64,000 nt of DNA. It comes from Zygnema cylindricum (taxonomy: Eukaryota; Streptophyta; Zygnematophyceae; Zygnematales; Zygnemataceae). The notes beneath the pieces were generated by a model. It searched no databases. It was not told where the DNA came from and was given only the letters and a program-made list of their open reading frames with translations. Made by a program: the position numbers and the translations under genes. Shown here one piece after another: positions 25,300 through 36,111 of this stretch. Position 1 is the first letter of the stretch, and every line of letters begins with the position of its first letter. The stretch covers positions 86,950-150,949 of the forward strand of contig JBBHKE010002217.1 in NCBI GenBank assembly GCA_037447655.1, given 5' to 3'.

Positions 25300-26340
25300 G
25301 GGAAAATCTAAGTAAGAACTTTAGAGATGAACATTTCAATGAATTTCATAAAAAAACACAACAATGAAATGACACTTTTTCAAAAATAACTCCATTAAAG
25401 GTGAGATTTTGCGAGTCTCCTAGAAAGTGCATGATTGACTTTATGGAAGACAAGAAACATATTTATGCTTTAAAGTTATGAACCATCCTAAAAATTTTAT
25501 AACAAGGATAAATTTTGGACATTTACGTGAATTTTTGAGAACAATGGATAATTGATCGACAAAATTGTCAATAGCAACCAAATTGAATTCCAAATTTTTC
25601 TTTTTATAATTCCAACAAATGAATTTACATTCTCGTCAATGGAAATTCACAATCTTATTTTCTAGTCTACAGTTTGTAAAAATGACTTTTCCATCATCCA
25701 ATCAAAGGTTTAAAATTCTTGGCATACCCAAAACATCAGTAGGAGCGGTCTTGCCCACAGGGTCATATTTGGTTTTAAATATAATTTCGTAAAGTACATC
25801 ATGGTTCAAAAACCAGATAAAGTAAGCCGTCTCTCTTCGTCGCTAATTTCAAATGGTGTTTGCGCGGTCGGCTCTTGTTCAAAAGACATCTTGAATACTT
25901 TTTAGATTGTGGAAAATCCTAAGGAAGAAAGTAAATAGGAAAATTAAACTTCTGACGGGCGGAAGGCAATGGTTTGGTATGTGTGTTGAAGTTTTGTTGG
26001 TCTCTACGCTCACAATAAGGGTTCACGTTTAGAGTAAATCGCAAATGTTAAATGGAGTCAAATGCAATTATAACTCTTGAAATGGGATTGAAAAGAAAAT
26101 ACGCTTAATCTTTCAGCTTTAAAACGAAAATTGTTTGCTACTAAAACATGACGCGTGTCTTAAACCGAAAGCCATTTCTAATTTAAAAAAGAATGAGTTC
26201 CGATTGAATTTGAAAACAGTAGTTTGTCAAAGTCACGATTTCTCTCAGTTTGTAAAACACGATTCCACTCTCATTTTCAAACCATTACTTGCAAACGGGG
26301 GTAGTCCCGTATTATATGCACAGTATTCATTTTTCAAGAA
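25300..26340 (-). pseudogene. Reversed lipase promoter/exon 1 cassette, type II, copy c
   Basis: ATG at 25889 on the - strand opens a peptide beginning MSFEQEPTAQTPFEI. It stops right after LTLSGF, where copy a reads on as PTHDIP. DNA from 26110 to 26300 is the reversed promoter side with AAACACG words. Its inverted copy at 28263 has the same stop. Confidence 0.6.
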
Positions 26341-26954
26341 TAACATATTACATACCTAGCACATATATTGTTTGAATGTGTTTTCAATTTTCGCCCTTGT
26401 GATTTTTGATCGGTTGGATCGGCTACGATTTGTGGCTGCCGGCTCACAATTGTCGTTAACCCACCTAATGCGCAACACGACCGTGGTGTGTTACGAAACC
26501 GGAATTTGTCTGTTGTGCGGAAAAAATGTTGAATTGTTGAATCGTGCGAAGCAATGGTTTGCGGATACGAAAAGATGATTTTTTGTTGAAGCGTTCGGTT
26601 TCGTTCCGCGTTTAGTAACTTTCTGTATGGGTGTATGGCACTCGTGTGAGACATTATGTTTTGTTTCGCGAGAAAAGCGCGTCCGCTTTCCATTCTTTAG
26701 TTGTCTTCTTCACGCGAATTATTGGACTTAGGGTGTGTCTCCATGTTATTGTAACTTAGCGAACTTACTTTAGTTTTTAGCGCATATCTGATGGACCTGG
26801 ATTTCAGGTGTTCCTATGTATAACAACGAAATTGTTACTTAAGGGTGTGACGAGTGTATACGTAGGCAATTTATACACAAAGTAAAGGAAATTTGTCGGA
26901 TGTTGTCTTTTGGTACAGACTAGCACATGTTGGGTGCACTTTCGTATCGATTTA
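26341..26954. repeat. Array segment W, unit C
   Basis: Matches 6870-7460 and 47230-47530 plus 48456-48798. The open frame at 26372-26578 is not preserved in the other copies, so no gene is called. Confidence 0.55.
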
Positions 26955-27994
26955 GGGTACTTCCGCATATTTTAAAGTTACAGATATTTTCTGTCGATTT
27001 CCTCTATAACTTAGAAAAAAAACGAGAAAACCCATAGCCGTACCAAAACATTGAGATTACCACCGTAGAAATTGCGTTACCTTAAAACTTTTGATGTACT
27101 ATAGTTTGTGGTGTAGCGCTATGGAGATTGTCGTCTAGTGCGTTTCGACCCACTTTCGCGTCCTTGCAACTGATCTTCAAACTTTATATAAAATCACCTC
27201 TCAAGGTGATTATAAATAATTTCCACGATGTGAGGGAATAAGCAGATGTTGTCGCACGGGTGAGAGGTTTTTGACAATATTTTTGCGTGGAGTACCAAAA
27301 AAAAAACCCATTGCACGTTTTTAGCTTGTGCGTGACTATTTTCCTTGTGCTTTTTTCTGTACATGGACCTTGGAGGGGTCTCGCCAACGGACACCATTTC
27401 ACGAAAGCGAAGTACGTGATAATGCCTTTCTCTCTCTCCCTTTCCCACTACTACGACTATCTCACAATTCTTGCAATGAAAAACGTCAATAATGGTATCA
27501 AATGAAAAATCTCTAAAAACGATTTCTTTTTAATATATTTGGGCATATGTTGATGGCTAGTAGAGTGAGAAAATACTAAAAGGAAAAATAGAGAAACCGT
27601 GGCGAAATGTTTTCAAATTTTTGACGTCGACGTTGTCATAATTTGAGCATGACGTCAAAATGTCTCAAGCCGTAAACATCTACAATGTCACAAGCTCAAG
27701 ACGCCTAAAGGCGTGTTCCCATATAACTGAAACTTTGAAACGTCACTTTGGATTTTAGCGCAAATTTTATGGTGTACTTTTCAAAGTGTGCCTATGTCAA
27801 TCATTACTTGCGCTTTCATTACCTCAAATATGTGACAATTGCAGATGTCTACAAAATGTGCGACAGTCTACGAAACGAAATGCAGACGACTATCAAACTA
27901 TGAAATTTTTTAAAAACGTCGACGGTTGTAGATGTTGAGGTTTTTGTGACGTTGTAAATGTTTAGGGTTTTGTGGCATAGCGAAGTTATGCTAC

Positions 27995-28262
27995 TATGTG
28001 ACGTCATCTATACGTAGATTTTCCGCCATGGCTTCCATTTTTTATTTTCTTATCTTTTGTAGTTCGACATGCCATCGAACTTAGACCAAAAATATTCAAA
28101 ATAGAGAAAAAATAGATCTTTCATTTGATAATATTATTGTTGCATCTCATGTAAAAAATAGAGAAAGAGGAGTGGTCGAGTGAGAAAGAGGGTGGGAGAG
28201 ACGAGGACAACGTAAAAGTTTGCAAAGGACCAATGAATGAAAGTGAGGTTTGAGACCCCAAC
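27995..28262. repeat. Direct repeat flanking the composite, left copy
   Basis: This 268-bp stretch starts TATGTGACGTCATC and ends GAGACCCCAAC. It recurs at 35846-36111 in the same orientation with only a few differences, including a 2-bp GT indel. The two copies bracket 28263-35845. It is far too long for a transposase target duplication. Confidence 0.9.
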
Positions 28263-31098
28263 TTTCTTCTTTAGGATTTTCCACAATCTAAAAAGTATTC
28301 AAGATGTCTTTTGAACCTGAGCCGACCGCGCAAACACCATTTGAAATTAGCGACGAAGATAGACGGCTTACTTTATCTGGTTTTTAAACCATGATGTACC
28401 TTACGAAATTATATTTAAAACCAAATATGACCTTGGGGGCAAGACCGCTCCTACTGATGTTTGGGGTATGGCAAGAATTTTAAACCTTTGATTTGATGAT
28501 GGAAAAGTCATTTTTACAAACTGTAGACTAAAAAATAACATTGTGAATTTCCATTGACGAGAATGTAAATTCATCTGTTGGAATTATAAAAAGAAAAATT
28601 TGGAATTCAATTTGGTTGCTATTGACAATTTTGTCGATCAATTATCCATTGTTCTCAAAAATTCACGTAAATGTCCAAAATTTATCCTTATTATAACATT
28701 TTGAGCATGGTTCATAACTTTAAAGCATAAATATGTTTCTTGTCTTCCATAAAGTCAATCATGCACTTTTTAGGAGACGCGCAAAATCTCACCTTTAATG
28801 GAGTTATTTTTGAAAAGTGTCATTTCATTGTTGTGTTATTTTATGAAATTCATTGAAATGTTCATCTCCAAAGTTTTTACTTAGATTTGCCCGTTTTAGA
28901 ACCTCGTTTGCCTCACGGACAAGTGTGGAGATAAATGTCAACCTACTCTAATCCTCTAACATCAAGTCAAACATATGCGCAGCGCATGGCGTCCAACAGA
29001 TCGAAAGATGCTTTTCCATGAGCAACAAGGCTCTAGCCTTGTTACAAAGGGCAAAACCTGTAACAATCCACACCACATGCTCCACCCATACCGTAAGTAC
29101 TCGCTTTTCCAACACCTTACAAATGTAGTTGGCGACCTTGATTCGTCCACTACACCGTGAATCGGTATTGGCGTAATGGACGCTATTTAAGGTACCTTTT
29201 TTTTTTAAATTCTCAGATAGAGTTACCCATACTATTTAAAAAAACCCTAATTCCTAATTAGAATAAATGATTTCGTTGAAAATTTCCAAATTCTCAATTA
29301 GCGTAAATGACGGTAAATGTTCCTACACGCTAAAGAAACCTTTACGCGAATAACGATTCACGGTGTAGTGTCTTTTGTCGTCAAAAATATGTCACCTTTG
29401 GGGTTGACAACGAGAATATTTAGGAGAAGATTGTCAACAACTGCTGCCACCTGTGTGATGTGATCGTAGCACCAGTGAAATCAATAGTTTCCACGTAACT
29501 TGCAAAATCTTTAATTTCATTCACCTCGGTCTGTAATAGGAGACGATTTCCCATGGCACTCCGGTAAGGTAACTTGTAAGACCGCCCCATATCTCTTGTC
29601 TTTTTCACCCCTGCCTTAAAATATGGGTCATATTAAAGTCAGAACGACAATCTATTGGGGAAGAAAGCCGTGGCCCAGGCTTAATCTACCTCGTTCTTGT
29701 TATGCATGTTAAATGCATTTTTTTTTTCCGTTTGCACACCTTTTACTTTGGTACTCGGAATCGGTGGACAACTACTAATCAGTTCATCTAGGTCGCACAT
29801 TACACGTTTCTGAGAGAAAATAATCGATGTTTCGTTTTTAGAAGCATTAAACTCCTCATTCACCTCGGTTGGACATAATGTGCAAGATCTTATCCCCCCA
29901 CTATTGACATTTCCAAGGAGATGATTTCTGATCCTAACGGCTTGAGCGTCATACTCGAAGTTGCAGTAAATACAAACACATAATCGGTTGGCTACAAGAA
30001 TCCCACCGTTTAGAGCCTTAACGTGCTCCCACTCCTCTCCTTGATTTCTAGGCATGGTTGCTTCTGTCGAGGTTTGTAACTGCTTTGACAACGGCTTGAA
30101 CGGCAGTTTCACTAACCAATTCCGTGGCGCTTTGACAACGGCTTGACCGGCAGTTTCACTAACCAATTCCGTGCGGTTAGTAATGGCGGCTTTCTTGAAG
30201 ATTCGTTTTCATGGCAGCTTCTCTAAAAAAATTTTGAAGAAGACCATCGTGCAGAATGTAAACTTACCGCGCGCAAATGGTGCAACACTACAACGTCTCT
30301 TTTCATAAAAGTCCGTACATACTCGGTAAAACTCTGTACATTTTGCGTCACATTCCTGTTCAGTTTACCGGACAAAAAGTACTAGGAAGTGCAATGTATT
30401 ATTTCGTCAAATTCCGTACATTTTCCGTAAAATATCCGTACGCGAACGTCAACCAAAACTCCGCGACAGATTGAAACAGTATCGGCGGTACAAATGTACG
30501 CCGCAACTCAAAGGACAAACCGCCACATTGAATCGAAATAGAATCGTGCGTCGCGATGCGAAACATTGTCAATTCTCGCGGACGCCCGATTCTCCAATGT
30601 AGCGCAACAAAGACCTCAAGTGAGCCAACAAGTACCTTAATATAAATGAACCAATAAGACCAATAAGACCTCAAATGAACCGCAAGTACCTAAGTACAAA
30701 TTAACCAATCAGCCGCGACGCGCGAAACGCGCGCCGGCAAAGTACAACGGCAAAGTAGTACCTCGCAACAAAGAGCACTACGATCACCGCGACACATAAC
30801 CGTACAGTGATCTAGACTCGCCGTACAAACACTTAAATAGGGCAGGCCACAATTCCCACAATGCATAACCTAACAAACATTTGTCGGTCGCCGGCTCTTA
30901 CAAAGATTTGCCGGTCGCCGGCTCTTTCACGTTTGCCGTCTAATTGGAGTTGACCAGCCAAATGCGGAACAGAAGTGTACTGTACGGCAGTGTCGTGTTT
31001 GACCTTATTTTGTCGATTGTGCCGATGAAATGATGGCCAGTTCCCCAATAATCAAATCTGGGCGGTGTCCCTTTACACAAGTCTCGTGGTCCTATTAG
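28263..31098 (-). repeat. Inverted copy of the segment Y - hAT - cassette II block
   Basis: Read on the - strand, this reproduces in order segment Y (31098 to about 30200), the hAT relic (30166-28900) and cassette II (to 28263), matching about 23380-25930 on the + strand. It forms a 2.6-2.8 kb inverted repeat with that arm, separated by about 2.3 kb. On the + strand an exon-like ATG at 28304 opens MSFEPEPTAQTPFEI and stops after LTLSGF. The hAT frame 30166-29681 (- strand) keeps the best BED finger (CIYC...RIRNHL). It is interrupted by the MITE at 29153. Confidence 0.85.
29153..29365. mobile_element. MITE with TA target duplication, copy 1 (213 bp)
   Basis: It starts CACCGTGAATCGGTATTGGC and ends with the reverse complement of CACCGTGAATCGTTATTCGC. 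It is flanked by TA on both sides. The unoccupied site in the other arm (about 25033, GACACTAGTGGAC read reversed) has one TA, so limits and duplication are exact. TA duplication points to the Tc1/mariner group; the ends are not the classic Stowaway CTCCCTCC. There is no coding capacity. Confidence 0.9.
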
Positions 31099-32024
31099 AG
31101 AATCACCGGCTTAATTTGTCCACATAAATCAACGTGGACAAGCTCCAATAGATGTTGAGCCCGAAATTTCACATCCTTAGTTGGATGTGGTTTCCCAATT
31201 TGTCGTCCTTGGCTACATCCATCGCAACTACTTACTTTTTCACCGGTAGCAAGATCCAATCCTCTCACACATGCCGTTTTTATCATTCTCTTCAAATTTC
31301 CTTTGGATGTATGACACATCCGATGGTGCCATAACGTTAAATCTCTCTTTAATTCCGAGATTTGATTTAGAATGCCCGTGGAAGAAGCATTCTTCCTCGG
31401 TCGCTTCCATAAAAGTTGACTATGCATCGAATTGGTGACTTCGTCTTCGCTGATTAATTTGCCGTCGGCGCGATATATGCGAATCGCCTGTAGCGACTAC
31501 GTTCCCACCGGCGCGCTGAATTTGAGGTACACTTAATAGATTCACTGAACCGTCCGGAATGTAAAGGACATTCAATAGACGCGCCTCCGAAATTGTTTCG
31601 TTTCGAAAACGGTCCTACGTGGGTAGATTCAATCAAACGGTACCCACTTTACCAACCGTAATTGTTTGTCCACTTGCGACCGTAATTAATTTTGGTACGG
31701 TAAGTGAACGCATGTCGTCAAACAATGTAGCGGCCGTACACACGTGGTGAGATGCTCCCGTGTCAATTGTCCACTCCTTTTTGTGTGCATCATCGCGTGC
31801 GTCACTTAGTGAATCAATGGTAAGGTGAAGACAAGTGAATGTTTGTCCATCTTCGCCTCTTTCGAAATTTCTCAAGTCAACAAAATTTCCATGGCTTCCA
31901 CCATAGCTGCCATTACGTCCACGACCACGACCACTATCACGTCCGCGACCGCGACCACCAAAACTGCGACCGCCTCTTACTCCTCCGCTACTAAATTAAG
32001 AGTAGCATTGTTGGCTCGTGTGGC

Positions 32025-33062
32025 CTACTTTCCCACAATTAAAGCATTCTCTCTTTTTTTCCGGACAAGAAGTCGAAAAATGACCGGGCCAGTTGCAACG
32101 GAAACAGAAGACGTTGCTACTATCATTTTGACGAACCGAGGTCTCGAAATTTCGCTCCTATCAAGCCACTTTCCACGACCTCTCGGACCTCCTCCTTTTC
32201 CACCCCCTCTTCCACGGAAATAATATAAGTCCGCGAATTCGCGAGCGGACACATTCAAGGATCCCGTGTCCAAAGAGCCTTTTGAAGAGCTAACACGATT
32301 ACTCTCCGCCATCTTTAAATAATTCACAATAAATTCGTAAGTATTATTTTCCCTCGCAAGTAAAATCTCCTTGAGATGGATCCACTTATCCAGTAATGAA
32401 TTCAAAAATCCGGTTACTTTGTCCTCCTCCGTGATCACTCTCCCATTGTTAAGAAGTTGCTCCACAATAACCTTGAATCTCTTCACGGCATCGTCAAAGG
32501 ATTCGTTGGATTTCATCTTGAATTGCAAAAAATCGGAAAACATATATTGGCCCTTGTTTCGGATTCCCCTCTCAAATTGGGATTCCAACGCCTTCCAACA
32601 TCCGTGTGCGGTGCTATGCGTGAGAAAATGATCATGCACGGAGACCGAACAAGTTTGCTTTAATCCGGTGATGGCCGCAAGATTCTTTCGCTTCCACAAA
32701 CAACGAGTCTTAACATCTCCAACCGGCATTTTCTCCTCTCCATTGACGACCTTCCAAAGGCCTCTCAAAATCAATTGAGCTCGAATATATTTCTTCCACA
32801 AAGGGTAATTCAATCCATTGAATACAACGGTCTTTCCGGGCATCTGAAACATTTCCACTCCTCCTTGATGATCTTCTTCTAAATCGGAATCGTCATCAAG
32901 CTTAAATTTCCCCCTCTTATCTTTCACTTTCTTTGCCTCCCCATCACTATCATCGGAATCATCTCCATCGGGATCGGGATCCGGATCATCGTGAGTTAAT
33001 TCATCAAACCTCCTATCCACGACCGAGAACCTCTCATCAATCCGACGCATGAAATTCTCCAA
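32025..33062 (-). pseudogene. Copia gag polyprotein start (frame-broken)
   Basis: ATG at 33062 opens 345 codons. An acidic leader (DDPDPDPDGDDSDDSDG) is followed by a UBN2/copia-type gag: VFNGLNYPLWKKYIRAQL, KALESQFERG and FLQFKMKSNESFDDAVKRFK. A glycine/arginine-rich stretch (FRGRGGGKGGG) comes next. The knuckles CFRCNWPGHFSTSC and CFNCGKVGHTSQQC lie in another frame, so one frameshift near 32110 separates gag from them, and a stop follows CYS. Gag would form the virus-like particle. The element can no longer express a full polyprotein. Confidence 0.9.
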
Positions 33063-33340
33063 ATACTCTTGCTATTGATTGTCAGACATCGAACCACCGA
33101 CGCCTCTATTTTGATCAAATGAATCCGTGGGGAATGATGACTCAAATGCGGCTCCGGTAAAACTGAACTCTTTCTCTTCTTTAGAAGGATCCTCGGGAGT
33201 CGGCAAATTTTCCCAAAATTAGAAACGGGGGTAGCTGAAGAGAAGGGAGTGAAAGGGGACTTCTTTTTGTTCTTTCCCCCCATGCGCCAACACTAGACAA
33301 GGAGATACCACAATGGAGCTCTACCCGCTCCGATACCAAA

Positions 33341-33626
33341 TGAAAGGATCGATAAAAAAACTCTGAGCTCACTAACAAACACTTATAGCAGCAGAAGCAT
33401 TCAGATTACAAAACATTAAATCAACATTGAAGAAACATTTCGGAAATTTCTCATATTAATAAAAATCCGAAATTACAAATTTTGCTCTTCTATCTCCTTG
33501 TCTCTATTCCTTCTTGTATTCCTTGCTTGATTAATTGATTGCACCATTCCATGGTGTCCCTTAATACAATACCAGCCATGGCGTGACACGTGTGAGCGTG
33601 CGCCGCCAAGAAGCCTCCAGAAATCT
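33341..33626 (-). repeat. Copia LTR, partial copy (- strand)
   Basis: Reverse complement of the last 283 bp of the full LTR at 35270-35845. It keeps the 3' end (TTTCA) and the primer site next to it, but the first 293 bp, with most of U3, are missing. Homology stops at AGATTTCTGG, just upstream of the TATTTAA promoter-like word. Confidence 0.85.
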
Positions 33627-35845
33627 TCTCAAAATTCCAATTCCTCATTATTTCGTCTCCGATGCAAAGGAGACCGAATTCCTTTCATAGCAATTAATGT
33701 GCGAGAATTTGGCCGGTGATCCTCAATCATACGCGGAGGCGAGAAACTCGTGTGATTGGGAAACAAAGTGGAAACCAGCATGGGAGAAGGAGTATAAGTC
33801 AATTGTGGAAAATCGGACATTTGAGGAAGTACAATTACCGGAAGGAAAGAAAACGATTGACGCGAAATGGGTCTTCAAAACTAAAACTGGTGCATCGGGT
33901 GAAGTAGTAAAATATAAGGCGAGACTTGTATGCAAAGGATTTCAGCAAAGAGAGGGGGTAGATTACACGGAGACGTATGCCCCCGTTGTGAAATTCGACT
34001 CTTTAAGGATGATTATGGCGATTGCCGCTGCAAAGAAGAAACACGTTCATCAAATGGATGTGGAGACCGCGTTCTTAAATGGAGACTTAGAAGAAGAGGT
34101 TTATATGAAGGTACCCGAAGGCGTGACATCACGGGAAGGCACGGTATGGCGTCTTCGCAAATCACTATACGGATTGAAGTATGCGTCTCGCACTTGGTAT
34201 CTACGCCTACACAAAGTTCTTTTGGACTTTGGTTTTTCTAAGTATAGTTTCGCAATCTGGAGTGTACGTGAAAGGACAAGGAATGGATCAAATTATATTT
34301 TCTGTGTACGTCGATGATTTCTTAATGACGTCGGATAGTCTTGACCAGATACGCAAATTAAAAGCATACTTGTGTCAACATTTTAAAGTGACCGATCTTG
34401 GCGAAGTAAAATATATTTTGGGAATTGAAGTGATTTGTCATGAGAATGGTGATATAAAGTTAAGTCAAGCGCAATATTATAAGGAGGTATTAGCCCGATT
34501 TTCTATGCTTGACGCAAAACCAATTTCGACGCCTATGGACTCGAAAAGTCAATTACCAAAGTTCCAGGAAGAAGCGACGGTAGACGTACCGTACCGCAAA
34601 GCGATTAGAAGTTTAATGTGCCTAAGTGTTGGTACGCGGCCCGATATTTCGGCGGCCGTTTTAATTGTAAGTCGATATTGTCAAGCGCCAAAGGAATTGC
34701 ATTGGGAGGCTGTCAAGCGTATATTTCGATATTTGGCGGGTACTATGGATATTGGTCTTGTATTCATATCTAAAATTGAATCGTTGGAGTGCGTCGGATA
34801 TTGCGACGCCAATTGGGGTGGAGATTTCGATTCGGGAAAATCTACGTCCGGATACGCGTTCGTGTTTGGTGGAGCGACGATCTCGTGGAGTTCGCGTCTC
34901 CAACCAACCGTGGCACTAAGTTCTACAGAGGCTGAGTATATGGCGGCGTGCCACGCAAGCAAGGCGTCAATATGGATAAGGGAAATGTTAGGCGAACTTG
35001 GATTTTCAATTGGATGCCTAAAAATTTTTACGGATAGTATGAGTTCGATGGCATATCGCGTTTTTCACAAACGCACTAAGCGTATACGGATTCAATGGCA
35101 TTTCGTACGAGATTTGGTTGCGGCGAAAGAAGTGGAATTTTTATATGTATCGACACTTGAGGAAGCTGCCGATATGCTTACTAAGGCGGCGACGTTTGAT
35201 GTACTTTTAAGAGGAAGACCTAAATTAGGGTTATTGTGATGTAGACGATTCTTCAATGAAGAGGGGGAATGTTACGATTCATTGAAAGAATCGTACGCAC
35301 GCGGAATCGGTTCGATTTCGCGAAAGAAAAACTGTACTTTCTAGAATGTATCGAAAGTACTCTAACGTACGTTTCGATAAAGTTCTATAGATTTCGCGAA
35401 ATGTATTTGTCGTTTCGTTTCGCGTCTAGAATTGTAGTACGTTTAATTTAGTACGTTAGTACTTTTAGATTTGTCTAGTACTTTCGTTTTGGTTTGTCGT
35501 TTTGCAATGTTTGAGTACTTAGTGAAATTTAGAGTGCTCTAGTCTAATCTGCGACAGGTGGCAGATTTCTGGAGGCTTCTTGGCGGCGCACGCTCACACG
35601 TGTCACCCCATGGATGGTATTGTATTTAAGGGACACCATGACTGTGTGTTAATTAATAAATGAGGAATTGGAGGATTATATGAAGTAATAGAAGAGATAG
35701 AGAAGAAATTGTAATTTCAGTTTTTTTTTAATGTGAGAATTTTCTGAAATGTCTCTTCAATGTTGATGTAATGTTTTATAATCTGAATGCTTCTGCTGCT
35801 ATAAGTATTTGTTAGTGAGCTCAGAACTTTTTATCGATCCTTTCA
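33627..35845 (+). mobile_element. Ty1/copia 3' half: reverse transcriptase, RNase H, polypurine tract, full LTR
   Basis: The frame opens near 33697 with DPQSYAEARNSCDWETKW and WVFKTKTGASGEVVKYKARL, the start of copia reverse transcriptase. QMDVETAFLNGDLEEEVYM follows, then the YVDD box (FSVYVDDFL, about 34310). RNase H shows CDANWGGDFDSGKSTSGY and ALSSTEAEY, with HKRTKRIRIQWHFVRD and ADMLTK near the end; the stop is at 35237-35239. A shift between frames at about 34240 breaks the reading. GAAGAGGGGGAA at 35258-35269 is the polypurine tract. The integrase core is missing on this side too, so the two halves do not overlap. Confidence 0.9.
35270..35845 (+). repeat. Copia 3' LTR, full length (576 bp)
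   Basis: It starts TGTTACGATTC immediately after the polypurine tract and ends TCCTTTCA, so it has TG...CA ends. A TATTTAAGGG promoter-like word lies near 35625. The next base begins the right 266-bp direct repeat, whose first bases TATGT would be the right half of a 5-bp target duplication. Confidence 0.9.
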
Positions 35846-36111
35846 TATGTGACGTCATCTATACGTAGATTTTCCGCCATGGCTTCCATTTTTTATTTTC
35901 TTATCTTTTGTAGTTCGATATGCCATCGAACTTAGACCAAAAATATTCAAAAAAGAGAAAAAATAGATCTTTCATTTGATAATATTATTGTTGCATCTCA
36001 TGTAAAAAATAGAGAAAGAGGAGTGGTCGAGTGAGAAAGAGGGGGAGAGACGAGGACAACGTAAAAGTTTGCAAAGGACCCATGAATGAAAGTGAGGTTC
36101 GAGACCCCAAC
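35846..36111. repeat. Direct repeat flanking the composite, right copy
   Basis: Same orientation as 27995-28262 and differing at a handful of positions. It abuts the end of the copia LTR with no spacer and continues into the right part of the GGCGTGTTCCCA element. Confidence 0.9.

Larger units (their letters stand above)
31099..33626 (-). mobile_element. Ty1/copia 5' half: partial LTR, primer site, gag, protease, integrase N-terminus
   Basis: From right to left on the - strand it holds a partial LTR (33626-33341), then TTTGGTATCGGAGCGGG directly after the LTR, which resembles the initiator-tRNA-Met primer site TGGTATCAGAGC. Next are gag, two CCHC knuckles, protease (EWTIDTGASHH at about 31775), and the integrase zinc-binding start (WHHRMCHTSKGNL, SSCDGC), ending at HVDLCGQIKP. 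There homology stops and segment Y begins (31098). The integrase core, reverse transcriptase and RNase H are absent from this half. Confidence 0.9.

Noticed and set aside
31825-32223. + strand Thr/Ser-rich frame of 132 residues
   Set aside because: Shadow of the copia gag/zinc-knuckle region on the other strand; its low complexity comes from the Gly/Arg-rich gag linker.
33341-33626. Simple autointegration of the copia element
   Set aside because: Autointegration would keep the LTR tip at the inverted junction. Here the first 293 bp of that LTR are missing and extra array DNA is fused to the other end.
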